This document shows positions 33,685-41,419 of a DNA stretch of 45,431 nucleotides, in pieces. How positions within the stretch are numbered: the stretch's first letter is position 1; every line of letters begins with the position of its first letter. A program made the position numbers and the translations under genes. The notes under the pieces were generated by a model that saw only the letters and a program-made list of their open reading frames with translations, did no database searches and was not told the DNA's origin. This DNA comes from an uncultured Microscilla sp. (GTDB taxonomy: Bacteria; Bacteroidota; Bacteroidia; Cytophagales; Microscillaceae): contig NZ_CANLRP010000054.1 of assembly GCF_947493425.1 (NCBI RefSeq), positions 1-45,431 of the forward strand, read 5' to 3'.

Positions 33685-35802
33685 ATGCGTATTTCAGAGG
33701 AAACCATCGAGCAAATTCGCGATGTAGTTGATATTGTGGATGTTGTGGGCGATTTTGTCTCACTCAAAAAAAAGGGAGGCAACTGGTGGGCACACTCTCC
33801 TTTTACCAATGAGAAAACGCCTTCGTTTTCGGTGTCTCCGGCAAAGGGCATTTTTAAGTGCTTTAGCTCAGGCAAAGGGGGCGATGCTATCACGTTTGTG
33901 ATGGAGGTAGAAAAGCTGAGTTATCCGGAGGCGTTACGTTACCTTGCCCAAAAGTATAACATTGAACTTGACGAGGATGAGCCACCTACTCCAGAGGAGG
34001 TAGCCCGGCAAAACGAACGCGAAAGTTTGTTGATTGCCCTAGAGTACGCCAGCAAGCATTACGAAAAAAACCTCCACGAAACTCCTGAGGGTCAAGCCAT
34101 TGGTTTGGCTTATTTCAAAGAAAGAGGCTTTAGTACCAAAACGATTGAAACTTTTGAGCTGGGCTATAGCCTGGATAGTTGGGAGGCTTTTACTAAACAA
34201 GCTCAAGCCGACCAATACAGCCTGCCTATTTTGGTAAAGGCGGGGCTTACCATAGACAAGAACGGGCGCTACTTTGACCGCTTCCGCGATCGGGTCATTT
34301 TTCCTATTCACAATTTGGCTGGTAAGGTGATTGCTTTTGGCGCGCGTATTCTCAAAAATGATAAAAAACAAGCCAAGTATCTCAACTCTCCCGAATCGCC
34401 GGTTTACCACAAGAGCAAAGTATTGTACGGGTTATATCAGGCAAAAAAATCGTTGCGTGACGATGATTGCTATTTGGTAGAGGGGTATACCGATGTAATA
34501 TCGCTGCACCAGGCAGGCATAGAAAATGTGGTGGCAAGTTCGGGTACTTCGCTCACTTCTGACCAAATAAGGCTTATCCGTAGGTTTACCCCCAACATTA
34601 CGGTATTGTACGATGGTGATGCAGCGGGTATCAAGGCGGCCATTCGTGGAATTGACCTGGTACTGGAAGAAGGAATGAATGTAAAAGTGGTGCTTTTTCC
34701 GGATGGTGACGATCCCGACAGTTACGTAAAAAAAGTGGGGGGTACGGCTTTTAAAGATTTTATCAATCAAAACTCTCAAGACTTTATCACTTTTAAGGCA
34801 CGCCTGTACATGGAAGAAACCAAACAGGCGGCAAGCGGTGACCAGCCTTTCAAACGGGCCGAGATGATAAGGGAAGTGGTAGAGAGCATCACCAAGATTC
34901 CCGATGCCATCAAACGGTCGGTTTTTTACCGCGAATGCAGTGCTTTGCTGGAGGTAGACGAGGCGGTGTTGATTGATGAAGGTAATAAAATACTGAAGCA
35001 AGACGCCAAAAAGAAGCAAGACCGTCAGTTTAGAGAACAAAAAAAACAGGAAAGGGAGCAAAAAAGACAACAACAATTGCCTCCCCAAAACTTTGATTCT
35101 GGCCTTCCTCCCCCTGCCGATTTCCCATTTGACCTGCCTCCCCCACCCGATGGCGAATTTTATATCCAGGATGAGGGGCTTATTCAGGTTGATCCAGAGA
35201 TGACTCCACCACCCCTTATTGGGGAAGGTGATGACACAGCTGTAGCCACAGAACCTGTTACGCCTCAAGACCCTTTTAAAAGCCCGATTGCTTTTCAGGA
35301 AAAGGAGCATATCAGAATATTGCTCAATTATGCCAACCACGACCTGAAAGAGGATGGCAAGTTGTGCGAGTTTTTACTGGACGAAATAAGTGAGGTGAAG
35401 TTTGAAACGCCTATTTATGCCAAAATGCTGGATATTTTTCGCGAACAACTCAAAGAAGATACCATCATTACAGCTGATTATTTTATCCAACAACACGAAA
35501 ATAAGGACATGAAGCGGGTGGCGGTTGATTTGATTTCGGAAAGGTTTGAGATTAGTGAGAATTGGGTAGAACGTCACGGTATTTTTGTGCCCAAAGATGA
35601 GGAAATATTGGATAGTATGGTGCTCAAGGCAATTTTGCGGCTTAAACTACGTCATGTGCGCAAAATGCTGACCGAAAACAGCCTGAAAATGAATGACGCC
35701 CAAACTATAGAAGCTCAAGAGGCAGTGATGATGCTGCACATGGAGCTTAAAAGCCTGGAAAAAGAGATTGCCGAAAGGTTGGGGAATGTGATTTTGAAGT
35801 AA
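33685..35802 (+). CDS. dnaG: DNA primase
   Basis: The product is 705 residues. It makes RNA primers for replication with the DnaB helicase. N-terminal zinc-ribbon fold: NWWAHSPFTNEKTPSFSVSP ... KCFSSGKGG. The usual C-H-C-C ligands are S38, T41, C59, S62, so only one remains. TOPRIM core: YLVEGYTDVISLHQ (E266), VLYDGDAAG (D310, D312) and FPDGDDPDSYV (D340 onward), all intact. A proline-rich linker (PPPADFPFDLPPPPDGEF) leads to the helical C-terminal domain that contacts DnaB. From memory, other Bacteroidetes primases share the loss of zinc ligands. A near-TAnnTTTG box (TAATTTTC) lies only about 10 bases before the ATG, so the mRNA may be almost leaderless, or start further up. Confidence 0.97.
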   Translation: MRISEETIEQIRDVVDIVDVVGDFVSLKKKGGNWWAHSPFTNEKTPSFSVSPAKGIFKCFSSGKGGDAITFVMEVEKLSYPEALRYLAQKYNIELDEDEPPTPEEVARQNERESLLIALEYASKHYEKNLHETPEGQAIGLAYFKERGFSTKTIETFELGYSLDSWEAFTKQAQADQYSLPILVKAGLTIDKNGRYFDRFRDRVIFPIHNLAGKVIAFGARILKNDKKQAKYLNSPESPVYHKSKVLYGLYQAKKSLRDDDCYLVEGYTDVISLHQAGIENVVASSGTSLTSDQIRLIRRFTPNITVLYDGDAAGIKAAIRGIDLVLEEGMNVKVVLFPDGDDPDSYVKKVGGTAFKDFINQNSQDFITFKARLYMEETKQAASGDQPFKRAEMIREVVESITKIPDAIKRSVFYRECSALLEVDEAVLIDEGNKILKQDAKKKQDRQFREQKKQEREQKRQQQLPPQNFDSGLPPPADFPFDLPPPPDGEFYIQDEGLIQVDPEMTPPPLIGEGDDTAVATEPVTPQDPFKSPIAFQEKEHIRILLNYANHDLKEDGKLCEFLLDEISEVKFETPIYAKMLDIFREQLKEDTIITADYFIQQHENKDMKRVAVDLISERFEISENWVERHGIFVPKDEEILDSMVLKAILRLKLRHVRKMLTENSLKMNDAQTIEAQEAVMMLHMELKSLEKEIAERLGNVILK

Positions 35803-35859
35803 GTAATGCAGTCAAAATAACTTCCCCATTTTAACTGTATATTTTAGTCACTATACATC

Positions 35860-36080
35860 GTTGAAAAATAGCCGAATAGCGCTGCTATTAGCTGGCCATC
35901 CCTCAAGCTCGCTCAATATCCACTAGCATAGACAATTGAAATTTAATATTTGCATCAAGTATTTTAAAAGCCTACTTGCCTATACCTGCCAGGTTTCGAA
36001 AAACCTGGCAGGTATAAAATGCTATTTTATTAAAAATCTACTGACTGCACTACTGGATATTGCCGTGCCTTGTCTAGCGA
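35860..36080 (+). repeat. R3 repeat copy interrupted by a 127-bp insert
   Basis: 35860-35924 and 36052-36080 together match 5093-5185. The join falls in ATATCCACT/GGATAT. The insert (35925-36051) has ACT on both sides as a possible target duplication (a CACTA pair is also visible). The 35803-36346 gap holds no believable gene. Confidence 0.8.
35981..36016. repeat. perfect 16-bp hairpin inside the insert
   Basis: TATACCTGCCAGGTTT (35981-35996) and AAACCTGGCAGGTATA (36001-36016) with loop CGAA. ACCTGCCAGGTTT palindromes recur widely in Bacteroidetes intergenic DNA as far as I recall, so it is probably a REP-like palindrome carried by the insert. Confidence 0.85.
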
Positions 36081-36346
36081 AAAAATATTTACTTAAATTT
36101 GCTGACATTATTTCGGCAACATTACTAAACAATCTCACTTTTGATAAGTTGCACTACGGCAAGCGAAAAATAACGACTATAATCATTCAGCAAAACTTCA
36201 TGCACATTTTGTTTTAATGTAAATTAAAACGTTATATTTATATAAAATAAGCATAAGCAATCATTGGTTAAGCCGTCAAGCAAAATTTGGTTGAAAGGCT
36301 TATATTTTATGTGGCTTGTCATAAACATTCATTAACTCCTAATTTT

Positions 36347-37771
36347 ATGCATAAGAAAACCCAAGACCAGGATCATCAAAACACGGATGTTGTTCAACAA
36401 AAACAACAGAAGCAAGGCAAAGAAACTATCCAAAGCAAACAGGGTAGTAAGCCAACTATTCAGGCGAAACAACGCCCGATTAACTCAAAACAAGAGCCTG
36501 TTAGCACACAACAACAACCAATACAGCGAAAGCCAAAGTCAAGAGATATAGCCACTACCATGGGCTCACAATATGGTGTAGATACTTCTTCTTTGAAGAT
36601 CAATCATAACTCGCCGTTTCCTAAAACAGTAAATGCCGAAGCGACCATTCAGGGCAATAAAATTGATTTTGCTCCAGGAAAAGACACCGAACACAATATC
36701 AAACACGAGATAGGTCATTTTATTACCAACGAAAAACGTGGAACTCCGCCCAAAGCCGATGCTTCTGTAAACGGACAACCCATCAATACTACTGACGAAA
36801 AGGCGGCGGATAAGATTGCGGATACACCTTTGCAACGCAAAACTGACACAAGTTTTAGCAACCCAAACAGTCAAAGTAGTACCTCTTCGATATCAACAGC
36901 TCCTATTCAACGCCTCAAAGATAATGATGATGAGATAACCATCAGCGACTTAAGTTATGGGCAAGCCCATACTTACCTTACCATGGTACGCGAAAAAGCA
37001 GTCAATGGCGAAGCACACCCCAACCTTACGGTAAGCGATACCGACCTTGCCCAGTTGCAGGCCAGGGTAGATACTACGGGAGCAGATGTTACCACGCTAC
37101 GCTGTGTAGAAGGCGAGTTTGTACAAGCTACTGCCGAGCAGGAAGTTGACTTTGTAGGCATGAGTAGTTGTATGGCAATTACCTGTATTATGCAGGATGG
37201 TTCAAAAATAGCAGCTCATGACGCCCTCAATAACCGGGTACCTGGGGGTGGAGCGGTGGCAAAACTGGCGGCATTGGTAGAACAACACGAGAGTACAGTA
37301 AACAATGTAAAGGCGGTAGGCATTGGTTCTTGTTGGGGGCCTAATATGGAAACAAGCCAGCAGTTGATAGATTCTATAGTAATGCCAGAACCCTTTGATG
37401 GCGATGTGGAGGTATATAAACAACAAAAACTCAGAGCAGCAAGCATTGAAAATAATACGGATGATTTTATCCAATACCTAAAAGATTCGCTGGGTAATAA
37501 ACCTACTACTTTTAAAGACATAGGAGAAGGAGGACCCAAAATACTGGCAAACGGCGATTTGTATTTGTATAACAAAGAAGAATATTATAAAGAATTAATT
37601 AGCAGGAAGGCTTACGAGTTATTTGAAAAAACCTGGACACCAGTAGACTTAGCGGATGTAAAAGAAGCCGTTAGAACTGCATTTGCAGGTGAGGGAGTGT
37701 ATGATGATAATTACTTTAATCAAATATACTCTCAAGCACCAGGTATTAAAGATATGGTAAACCTTGGCTAA
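36347..37771 (+). CDS. DUF4157-type (HEIGH) protein with a possible CNF/CheD-like deamidase C-terminus
   Basis: The product is 474 residues, with no signal peptide. Residues 1-65 are low-complexity Q/K-rich linker. About 67-130 is a DUF4157-like domain with the zinc-protease motif HEIGH (H120, E121, H124) and DTEHNIKHEIGHF context. This domain tags many effectors of extracellular contractile injection systems and other toxins. A linker follows. The C-terminal half has VGMSSCMAITCIMQDGSKI (C275, C280) and AAHDAL (H291). The Cys-to-His spacing of 16 fits the catalytic pair of CNF1 (15) and CheD (17), enzymes that deamidate glutamine. GAVAKLAALVEQ continues the likeness. I infer an exported deamidase toxin. 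No eCIS structural genes or immunity gene are in the window. Confidence 0.7.
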   Translation: MHKKTQDQDHQNTDVVQQKQQKQGKETIQSKQGSKPTIQAKQRPINSKQEPVSTQQQPIQRKPKSRDIATTMGSQYGVDTSSLKINHNSPFPKTVNAEATIQGNKIDFAPGKDTEHNIKHEIGHFITNEKRGTPPKADASVNGQPINTTDEKAADKIADTPLQRKTDTSFSNPNSQSSTSSISTAPIQRLKDNDDEITISDLSYGQAHTYLTMVREKAVNGEAHPNLTVSDTDLAQLQARVDTTGADVTTLRCVEGEFVQATAEQEVDFVGMSSCMAITCIMQDGSKIAAHDALNNRVPGGGAVAKLAALVEQHESTVNNVKAVGIGSCWGPNMETSQQLIDSIVMPEPFDGDVEVYKQQKLRAASIENNTDDFIQYLKDSLGNKPTTFKDIGEGGPKILANGDLYLYNKEEYYKELISRKAYELFEKTWTPVDLADVKEAVRTAFAGEGVYDDNYFNQIYSQAPGIKDMVNLG

Positions 37772-37811
37772 AACATAAAAAGTACTCCATTATTCATATC
37801 AAAATAAAACA

Positions 37812-37851
37812 AAAAAACCTCAAGCCAGTATTGCCTGACTTGAGGTTTTTT
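37812..37851. terminator. bidirectional Rho-independent terminator
   Basis: The 13-bp stem AAAAAACCTCAAG / CTTGAGGTTTTTT has a 14-base loop holding an inner CAG/CTG pair. It lies between the convergent DUF4157 gene and the lipoprotein gene at 37869. Confidence 0.9.
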
Positions 37852-37868
37852 AATATTTCAATCACTCA

Positions 37869-38369
37869 CTACTGCCCAATCAAAGGTACCTCGTTTACAG
37901 TGCCGTTATAGTCTCCTTTGCTTTGGCTATGTAGATTAGACACTGTATGAAACTTGTTTTGGTCGGTGCGGGGCTGAATAGAGATGGCACTAGACTTTAG
38001 TTGCAATGTGTCTTGGTTAAACACCACCATAGTCAGCTTGTTTTGCCCGCTGGTTGCGTCTGAATGGTAGTTAAAATCTTGAGTAAGCTTTTCTACATAA
38101 CAAGTAAGTGAGTCTTGCGAAGTAAAGTGAAGCTTGAAAACGTGGGTATTACCGCTTATGGGTTGAATGTAGGCGGTGGCTACTTGGTATTTCACCAACG
38201 GCCCGTCGTTTTGTTTGGTAATTTCTCCATTGGCTTGGTTGGCTTCTGCCAAATCAGAGGTACTAATCGCCCAATTGGTGGCCACAGGGGTAGTCGTTTC
38301 TTTTTTCTTGCAGCTTATGAGGCATAGCATTGCCCACAAAACAACTGGCAGCATTGATAGTTTTTTCAT
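37869..38369 (-). CDS. lipoprotein of unknown function
   Basis: The product is 166 residues. The signal MKKLSMLPVVLWAMLCLISC ends in a lipobox with cysteine 20. The mature part is threonine- and glutamine-rich with a beta-rich body (TAYIQPISGNTHVFKLHFTSQD). The upstream 16 codons in frame are not signal-like, so I start at the ATG at 38369. No family is recognised. It ends 18 bp from the terminator it shares with the DUF4157 gene, convergently; a role as immunity to that protein is possible but unsupported. Confidence 0.72.
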   Translation of the reverse strand: MKKLSMLPVVLWAMLCLISCKKKETTTPVATNWAISTSDLAEANQANGEITKQNDGPLVKYQVATAYIQPISGNTHVFKLHFTSQDSLTCYVEKLTQDFNYHSDATSGQNKLTMVVFNQDTLQLKSSAISIQPRTDQNKFHTVSNLHSQSKGDYNGTVNEVPLIGQ

Positions 38370-38462
38370 TGTAGTAGTGGTTTTTTGTTCTGATCGTTCA
38401 ACTGATTTATTGGGCAATGGGTTGCACTTTATGTAAATACTTTTGGAAGTAGCCTCATGTTT

Positions 38463-38840
38463 TTACCTTGCGGAATTTGGACGAGGATTTCCTGGTTTAA
38501 GCCTCAAGAAAATAAACAGTTGAGCAATGATTACTATGAACGACCCAAGTGATACTGCCCAAATAATATTATACATGAGGAGAGGATTACCCCCTACAAA
38601 CACAAAGTATGGGATGGTATTGAACAAAAAGAGCCAACCGGGTATAAATGTGACTCTATGATAGCGAAACTTTGCCCTCAACAACCAATACATACAAGTA
38701 GAAGATAGTACGAGCAAGGGTAAGAACACCAACACAAACGTAAGGGTAAACCCAAACGAAATTAAATATTCCTGAATATAACGTTTTGCAGTGCTGTCAA
38801 ACGCCTTAAATAAAGCTGCTAGTGAGTAACGATGGTTGCG
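38463..38840 (-). pseudogene. 3' remnant of a membrane-protein gene cut by repeat R4
   Basis: The frame reads on the minus strand from 38840, where a TAA in the R4 repeat blocks it, to 38463. It encodes about 125 residues without an ATG near the beginning (the first usable start is a GTG at 38735). The residues upstream of it (KAFDSTAKRYIQEYLISFGF) read as real protein, leading to three or four helices (TFVLVFLPLLVLSST, VTFIPGWLFLF, IIWAVSLGSFIVIIAQLFIF). The break coincides with the R4 end at 38838. The layout recalls the DUF3667 membrane family. I take this as a truncated gene. A short, GTG-started 90-residue gene is the alternative. Confidence 0.45.
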
Positions 38841-39005
38841 TTAGCTGGACTCAGCCTTATTTTGTTGGCGTTAAGAAATTTGTGGAGTGAAGCCGTAAAA
38901 ACAGATCACTGACCGAGGTACGAGGGAATGTTTGAGCTGTTTCGGCGAAATGAAACAAATTTTAGCAACAACAAAATACAGCTGCGGGGTTTTTGGTTAC
39001 TTTTT
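38838..39005 (-). repeat. dispersed repeat family R4, copy 2 (inverted relative to copy 1)
   Basis: Reverse complement of the block at 32443-32605, with scattered differences and short indels. The shared landmarks AGCTGGACTCAGCC, CCGTAAAAACAGATCACTG, GAGCTGTTTCGGCG and CAGCTGCGGGGTTTTTG are in matching order. It cuts the membrane gene at 38840. The two copies face each other across about 6.2 kb containing dnaG and the DUF4157 gene. Confidence 0.85.
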
Positions 39006-39249
39006 GACCTGAAGCAAAAAGTAACGGCTTTCAGATAACCGAATCATTGGTTTTATTTAATTTGCCCGCAGAGTAATTTTATGAGCACTGCAATCTGTTA
39101 TAATCAGAAATATTCAAGGTCTGTCCTGCCTTTCTCGCTTACTGATATCAAGGGGCTTATACATGCCAATGCTGCCAAAAAACTTAAGAGTACAAATAGC
39201 CAGTTATGAAATATTCTACGCCGAAGAGTTTTCATTTTCTACACAATGC

Positions 39250-40329
39250 CTAAAACCCAATCTTTCTCTTTTTATTGGCATCGCCATAGCCTCGTTCTTC
39301 GTGGCTAAATATTTCGGCAAGGGTCATTTCTTTTGCCTTGGCATCTGCCCCCAAGTTGCCCATCAACACCGCTGCTTTTTCACCTTTCAAAGGTTTAAAA
39401 TCATAATAAGCAATCATTCGCCCTTTGCGTAATAACGCTTTGTCTATTTTCTCAATGCTAGTGTTAAAGGTACAGATAATTTTGATGTTAAGGTAATCGC
39501 TAAAAAGTCCATCGGTGAGTTGTAAAATAGTAGAGACGACCGAATTGGCGTTGGATTGTTCACGGGTAATAATTACTTTTTCGGCGTCTTCGATGATAAG
39601 CACTGCGTTTTTGTGGTTGAGCAAAAACGACACAAAGTCGGGACGAAGCAATTCATTGACAAACTCGTTTTGGATAAAAATAAACGCTTGTCCTGGGTGC
39701 TTAGAGATCAAGCCTTTGATGTAGGAGGTTTTGCCTGTGCCAGGGTCACCATGGAGCAATATCAACCCAGCTCGATCAGTGGTCAAAGATTCCATAATGG
39801 TTTCGTGTACTTCTTGAAAATCGTCGTTGTAAAGTTCGCCAATGTTGAGGTCAAAATCTTTGGTTTTTACATCTTCGGTAAAGAAAGAATTGCCATCTTT
39901 TGACAACACCTTAAACACAGGTCCTCGCTCTTCGCCAAATTCGGTTCTAATGGCGTGATTGGTAGCAGTGATCCACTCTTCTACGTGGCGGTTGGCAGCC
40001 TCATACAAAAAATCTACTGCCAGACGGTCACCGTCTAAGTCAACCGATACCAGCAGTTTTTCTTGCTTGCTTTTGAACAAGTGTTGATAAATAAAATCTT
40101 TAGAGAAGTCGGCATTTTTGGCGTCTTCGGTATTCCAGTTTTTAAAAATCACCTCAAGGTTAAATTTTTCGGTATCAATCAACCGAAGTACCTGTTCCAT
40201 GTGTTCTTTGGTTTCTTTCATGGGTAACCTTAACGCAAGTACCGAAGGCAACGTATCGAAACACACTGTAAAGTAAGCGTGTTTGTTAAAATCTTTGTAC
40301 GAATCGTAGGCGTCTATTAATGTGGGCAT
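39250..40329 (-). CDS. AAA-family ATPase
   Basis: The product is 359 residues. The N-terminal 180 residues are an unknown mixed domain. Then an AAA module: Walker A GDPGTGKT (194-201), Walker B VLIIEDAE (D248 preceded by E247, reversed against the usual DE), sensor 1 N289 (ICTFN) and arginines R301 and R304 (LLRKGRMI). It resembles the stand-alone AAA ATPases of the Cdc48/BCS1 branch. The start at 40329 is preferred because the alternative ATG at 40359 abuts the stem of a terminator hairpin. Substrate unknown. Confidence 0.85.
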   Translation of the reverse strand: MPTLIDAYDSYKDFNKHAYFTVCFDTLPSVLALRLPMKETKEHMEQVLRLIDTEKFNLEVIFKNWNTEDAKNADFSKDFIYQHLFKSKQEKLLVSVDLDGDRLAVDFLYEAANRHVEEWITATNHAIRTEFGEERGPVFKVLSKDGNSFFTEDVKTKDFDLNIGELYNDDFQEVHETIMESLTTDRAGLILLHGDPGTGKTSYIKGLISKHPGQAFIFIQNEFVNELLRPDFVSFLLNHKNAVLIIEDAEKVIITREQSNANSVVSTILQLTDGLFSDYLNIKIICTFNTSIEKIDKALLRKGRMIAYYDFKPLKGEKAAVLMGNLGADAKAKEMTLAEIFSHEERGYGDANKKRKIGF

Positions 40330-40359
40330 TTTTTCAATTAATTTTTTTGTCAAATACAT

Positions 40360-40391
40360 AAGCCCAGTTCATGGCAAAATGAATTGGGCTT
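40360..40391. terminator. hairpin between antitoxin and AAA genes
   Basis: The 13-bp stem AAGCCCAGTTCAT / ATGAATTGGGCTT (one G-U pair) has a loop of 6 bases. T-rich on one side (TACTTTTTAATG). It probably ends the toxin-antitoxin transcript or starts the AAA mRNA leader. Confidence 0.65.
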
Positions 40392-40414
40392 ACTTTTTAA
40401 TGATTATAATAATT

Positions 40415-40864
40415 TTAACTCGCTTTTGCTTCTGGCTTATCGTTCACTTGAATTTTGTATTTTCTAGTCAAAGTTTGCATCATATTTTGCATAACATTCA
40501 CAAGTTCATTGATCATCTCTGGCGGCAAGTTATGAGCAATTTCAGGAGTCAATTTAAAAGATACTGAAGGAACTGGCGGCTCGATGTCTAAGAGTTGAAC
40601 ATCAAGTACCCTTTCTAAGTCAATCAAGGTATCTACCGTAAAATTGTGGGTTCCGCTCAACCAACGCGTAACCATCGAGGCGTTAGACTGTCCCATTGCT
40701 TTCATTAAGTCTTTTTTCTTCCAACCTTTGGCTTTTAGCCCCTCATCTAGCTTGGCAGCCAACTGCATTTTTCTTGTAATCTTTGTTTCTTCTTCAGGAG
40801 AGACTGAATCTAATAAATCATCAATCAACTCACTTTTATGTACTTTAGCTTGTTTCTTCATCAT
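40415..40864 (-). CDS. HigA-like XRE-family antitoxin
   Basis: The product is about 149 residues if started at the ATG at 40864 (a TTG two codons earlier is possible). Helix-turn-helix at about 40-85: AKLDEGLKAKGWKKKDLMKAMGQSNASMVTRWLSGTHNFTVDTLIDLERVL, the XRE pattern. The C-terminal tail (about 65 residues) probably binds the toxin. It lies 48 bp after the toxin gene on the same strand, toxin first, which is the HigBA order. It likely represses the shared promoter and neutralises the toxin. Confidence 0.85.
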   Translation of the reverse strand: MMKKQAKVHKSELIDDLLDSVSPEEETKITRKMQLAAKLDEGLKAKGWKKKDLMKAMGQSNASMVTRWLSGTHNFTVDTLIDLERVLDVQLLDIEPPVPSVSFKLTPEIAHNLPPEMINELVNVMQNMMQTLTRKYKIQVNDKPEAKAS

Positions 40865-40912
40865 CTTCAAAGTTTAAGTCTCCGTAGAAATCAAAACCAT
40901 CATTTATGTACT

Positions 40913-41308
40913 CTATATCTTAATCCTTTCTGTGATTTGTTTTGATAACCAACGTAAAAAATAATTTTCTTTTTTCAACTTTTCATCTTCTTGTAGTGCT
41001 TGCACATTTTTAGGTCCTCCACCGCCTAATATCACAATTTGTGAAGCATATCTGATACAATATAAGCGCAGTTTTTTATCAGGGTTATCATACAATGCAC
41101 ACACTCCATCACCAGGACTTCCTTCTTTGGTCTTAAAAAGGTTTTCTCTTGCTCCTCCCCTGCTACTACCAATGTATTTTAAACGAGCGAGTATATCTTT
41201 AATTTCACTTAAGTATATAGTCTTATTTTCTTCAATAAACTTTTCAAATAATGTTTTTCCTTCATCCTCAATCAGAACAGTGTATATAGATGCTTCTTCA
41301 CCACTCAA
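40913..41308 (-). CDS. HigB/RelE-like toxin (phage Gp49-like)
   Basis: The product is about 131 residues. It has the family pattern: FEKFIEENKTIYLSEIKDIL, then KKLRLYCIRYASQIVILGGGGPKNVQALQED and a basic helix. The 'LRLY-IR-....I-GGG-K' strand resembles HigB/Gp49 mRNA-cutting toxins; relatives cleave mRNA on the ribosome. There is no ATG in the frame, so I use the TTG at 41308 (MSGEEASIY by convention). A different start cannot be excluded. It is the first gene of the pair with the XRE protein downstream. Confidence 0.8.
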   Translation of the reverse strand: MSGEEASIYTVLIEDEGKTLFEKFIEENKTIYLSEIKDILARLKYIGSSRGGARENLFKTKEGSPGDGVCALYDNPDKKLRLYCIRYASQIVILGGGGPKNVQALQEDEKLKKENYFLRWLSKQITERIKI

Positions 41309-41419
41309 TTTATCAAGTTTAACCAGTTAATATTTCATTTTACCTATTTTTTAACTTCTGCAAAAATACACTTATAAGTATATTTTATCAAATATTATCC
41401 AACTTAATCATGTTGCCAC

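Noticed and set aside
34432..35340. 302-codon minus-strand frame opposite dnaG
   Set aside because: It lies wholly inside dnaG, antisense, and has no family signature.
35936..36217. 93-codon plus-strand frame after dnaG
   Set aside because: It spans the insert and the repeat R3, whose sequence explains it.
37869..38369. Lipoprotein as immunity protein of the DUF4157 effector
   Set aside because: Convergent orientation, shared terminator and no known immunity motif.
39163..39432. 89-codon plus-strand frame
   Set aside because: Its second half is antisense to the AAA ATPase end, and the first half has no support.
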